From NCBI GenBank assembly GCA_034422735.1, contig DAOUJL010000038.1, forward strand, positions 1-14,764: a DNA stretch of 14,764 nt, written 5' to 3'. Source of the stretch: CATOSD01 sp034422735. GTDB taxonomy: Bacteria > Chloroflexota > Dehalococcoidia > Lucifugimonadales > CATOSD01. Both the position numbers and the translations under genes were made by a program. Under the pieces are notes generated by a model. That model did not search any database, was not told the DNA's origin, and worked only from the letters and a program-made list of their open reading frames with translations. Positions 14,580-14,764 of this stretch are shown here, one piece after another. The first letter of the stretch is position 1. Each line of letters begins with the position of its first letter.

Positions 14580-14647
14580 GACTATCAGGAAGGCTAACTC
14601 GCGACGCCTATCCCTGTCAGCCCTGCGAGAGGAAGGGACTTATCGGA
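14563..14647. repeat. Degenerate direct repeat, two copies 58 bases apart
   Basis: The segment at 14563-14590 (CCCTGCGAGGGGGAAGGGACT...) recurs at 14621-14647 (CCCTGCGAGAGGAAGGGACT...) with one gap and a few substitutions. The second copy has lost the left arm of the palindrome. The repeats lie between the hydratase gene and the IS remnant, which fits repeated insertion or duplication at this edge. Confidence 0.55.
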
Positions 14648-14661
14648 TACGCTCTAAGAAA

Positions 14662-14764
14662 CTATCTCAAAATGGTCAGATGCCACTGACGACGGAACCA
14701 CAGAAGCGTACATGCGAGTTGTAGCAATCCAAGGTAGTTCGACGCCTTCTTGTCGTAGCGGACC
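14662..14764 (-). mobile_element. IS5-family transposase, C-terminal fragment (cut by window end)
   Basis: Minus-strand codons from 14763 to the TAG at 14662-14664 encode 33 residues, including VRYDKKASNYLGLLQLACTLL followed by W-F-R-R-Q-W-H. This is the R-Y-D-K-x-A-x-x-[FY]-L C-terminal signature of IS5/IS427-type transposases. It differs from the fragment at 1-93 at many positions and has a longer tail, so it is a different element. The rest of the gene lies beyond the window. No terminal inverted repeat can be assigned with one end only. Confidence 0.75.

Noticed and set aside
1..14764. CRISPR array, tRNA or rRNA genes
   Set aside because: No regularly spaced repeats, cloverleaf-like segments or rRNA-like sequence were seen by eye. 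A short tRNA could be missed without a scan.

Overview
The window is a GC-rich bacterial segment. It is probably from the Chloroflexota (Dehalococcoidia/SAR202-like). That is an inference from the style of the first gene (WD40-like propeller, Thr/Ala linker, SGSIP/TGCIP leucine-rich repeats, then fibronectin III), from the UGSC-family selenoprotein, and from composition; no rRNA or other marker gene is present. Both ends are cut inside different IS5-family transposase genes whose 3' ends point inward. This would fit a contig that broke at repeated elements.

Layout, left to right. (1) 1-93: tail of an IS5-type transposase. It runs directly into a large surface-type protein gene (81-2387) whose true N-terminus has been replaced by the IS end and whose last ~25 codons look like the tail of an alpha/beta hydrolase. 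(2) 2474-5007, minus strand: a 7Fe ferredoxin-aconitase operon with a near-consensus sigma70 promoter. (3) 5008-5307: a divergent control region with that promoter, a second promoter facing right, and two inverted repeats that could be operators. (4) 5308-8329: a Fur-family metalloregulator, then cbiM(N), cbiQ and cbiO of an ECF-type nickel/cobalt importer, with stop/start overlaps of CTGA and ATGA. A type-I ABC exporter (8340-10154) follows 10 nt later. (5) 10201-12245, minus strand: a GrpB/UPF0157 gene missing its centre, and upstream of it the most notable gene of the window. (6) 12519-13742: an MFS transporter, convergent with a 2-keto-4-pentenoate hydratase-like gene (13746-14537, minus strand). 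(7) 14557-14764: short palindromic and direct repeats and the tail of a second IS5-type transposase.

The main discovery is at 10554-12245. Two minus-strand reading frames that look like separate genes (one of 98 codons and one of 400) lie in the same frame, separated by a single TGA at 11949-11951. Reading through gives a 563-residue protein in which this TGA sits inside a D-U-G-G-C-T motif, the redox centre of the UGSC (seleno)protein family. Exactly 11 nt downstream lies a perfect 7-bp hairpin with a 5-nt loop, placed like a bacterial SECIS. I read it as a selenocysteine protein in which a UGSC-like domain is fused to a ~360-residue domain of unknown function. A standard gene caller would split it and lose the active site.

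How the genes may work together: the Fur-family regulator probably controls its own operon and the metal importer according to nickel or cobalt status. Ferredoxin and aconitase are central Fe-S metabolism. The selenoprotein, MFS transporter and FAH-family hydratase form an accessory region that could relate to degradation or redox handling of organic compounds; that last point is only inference.
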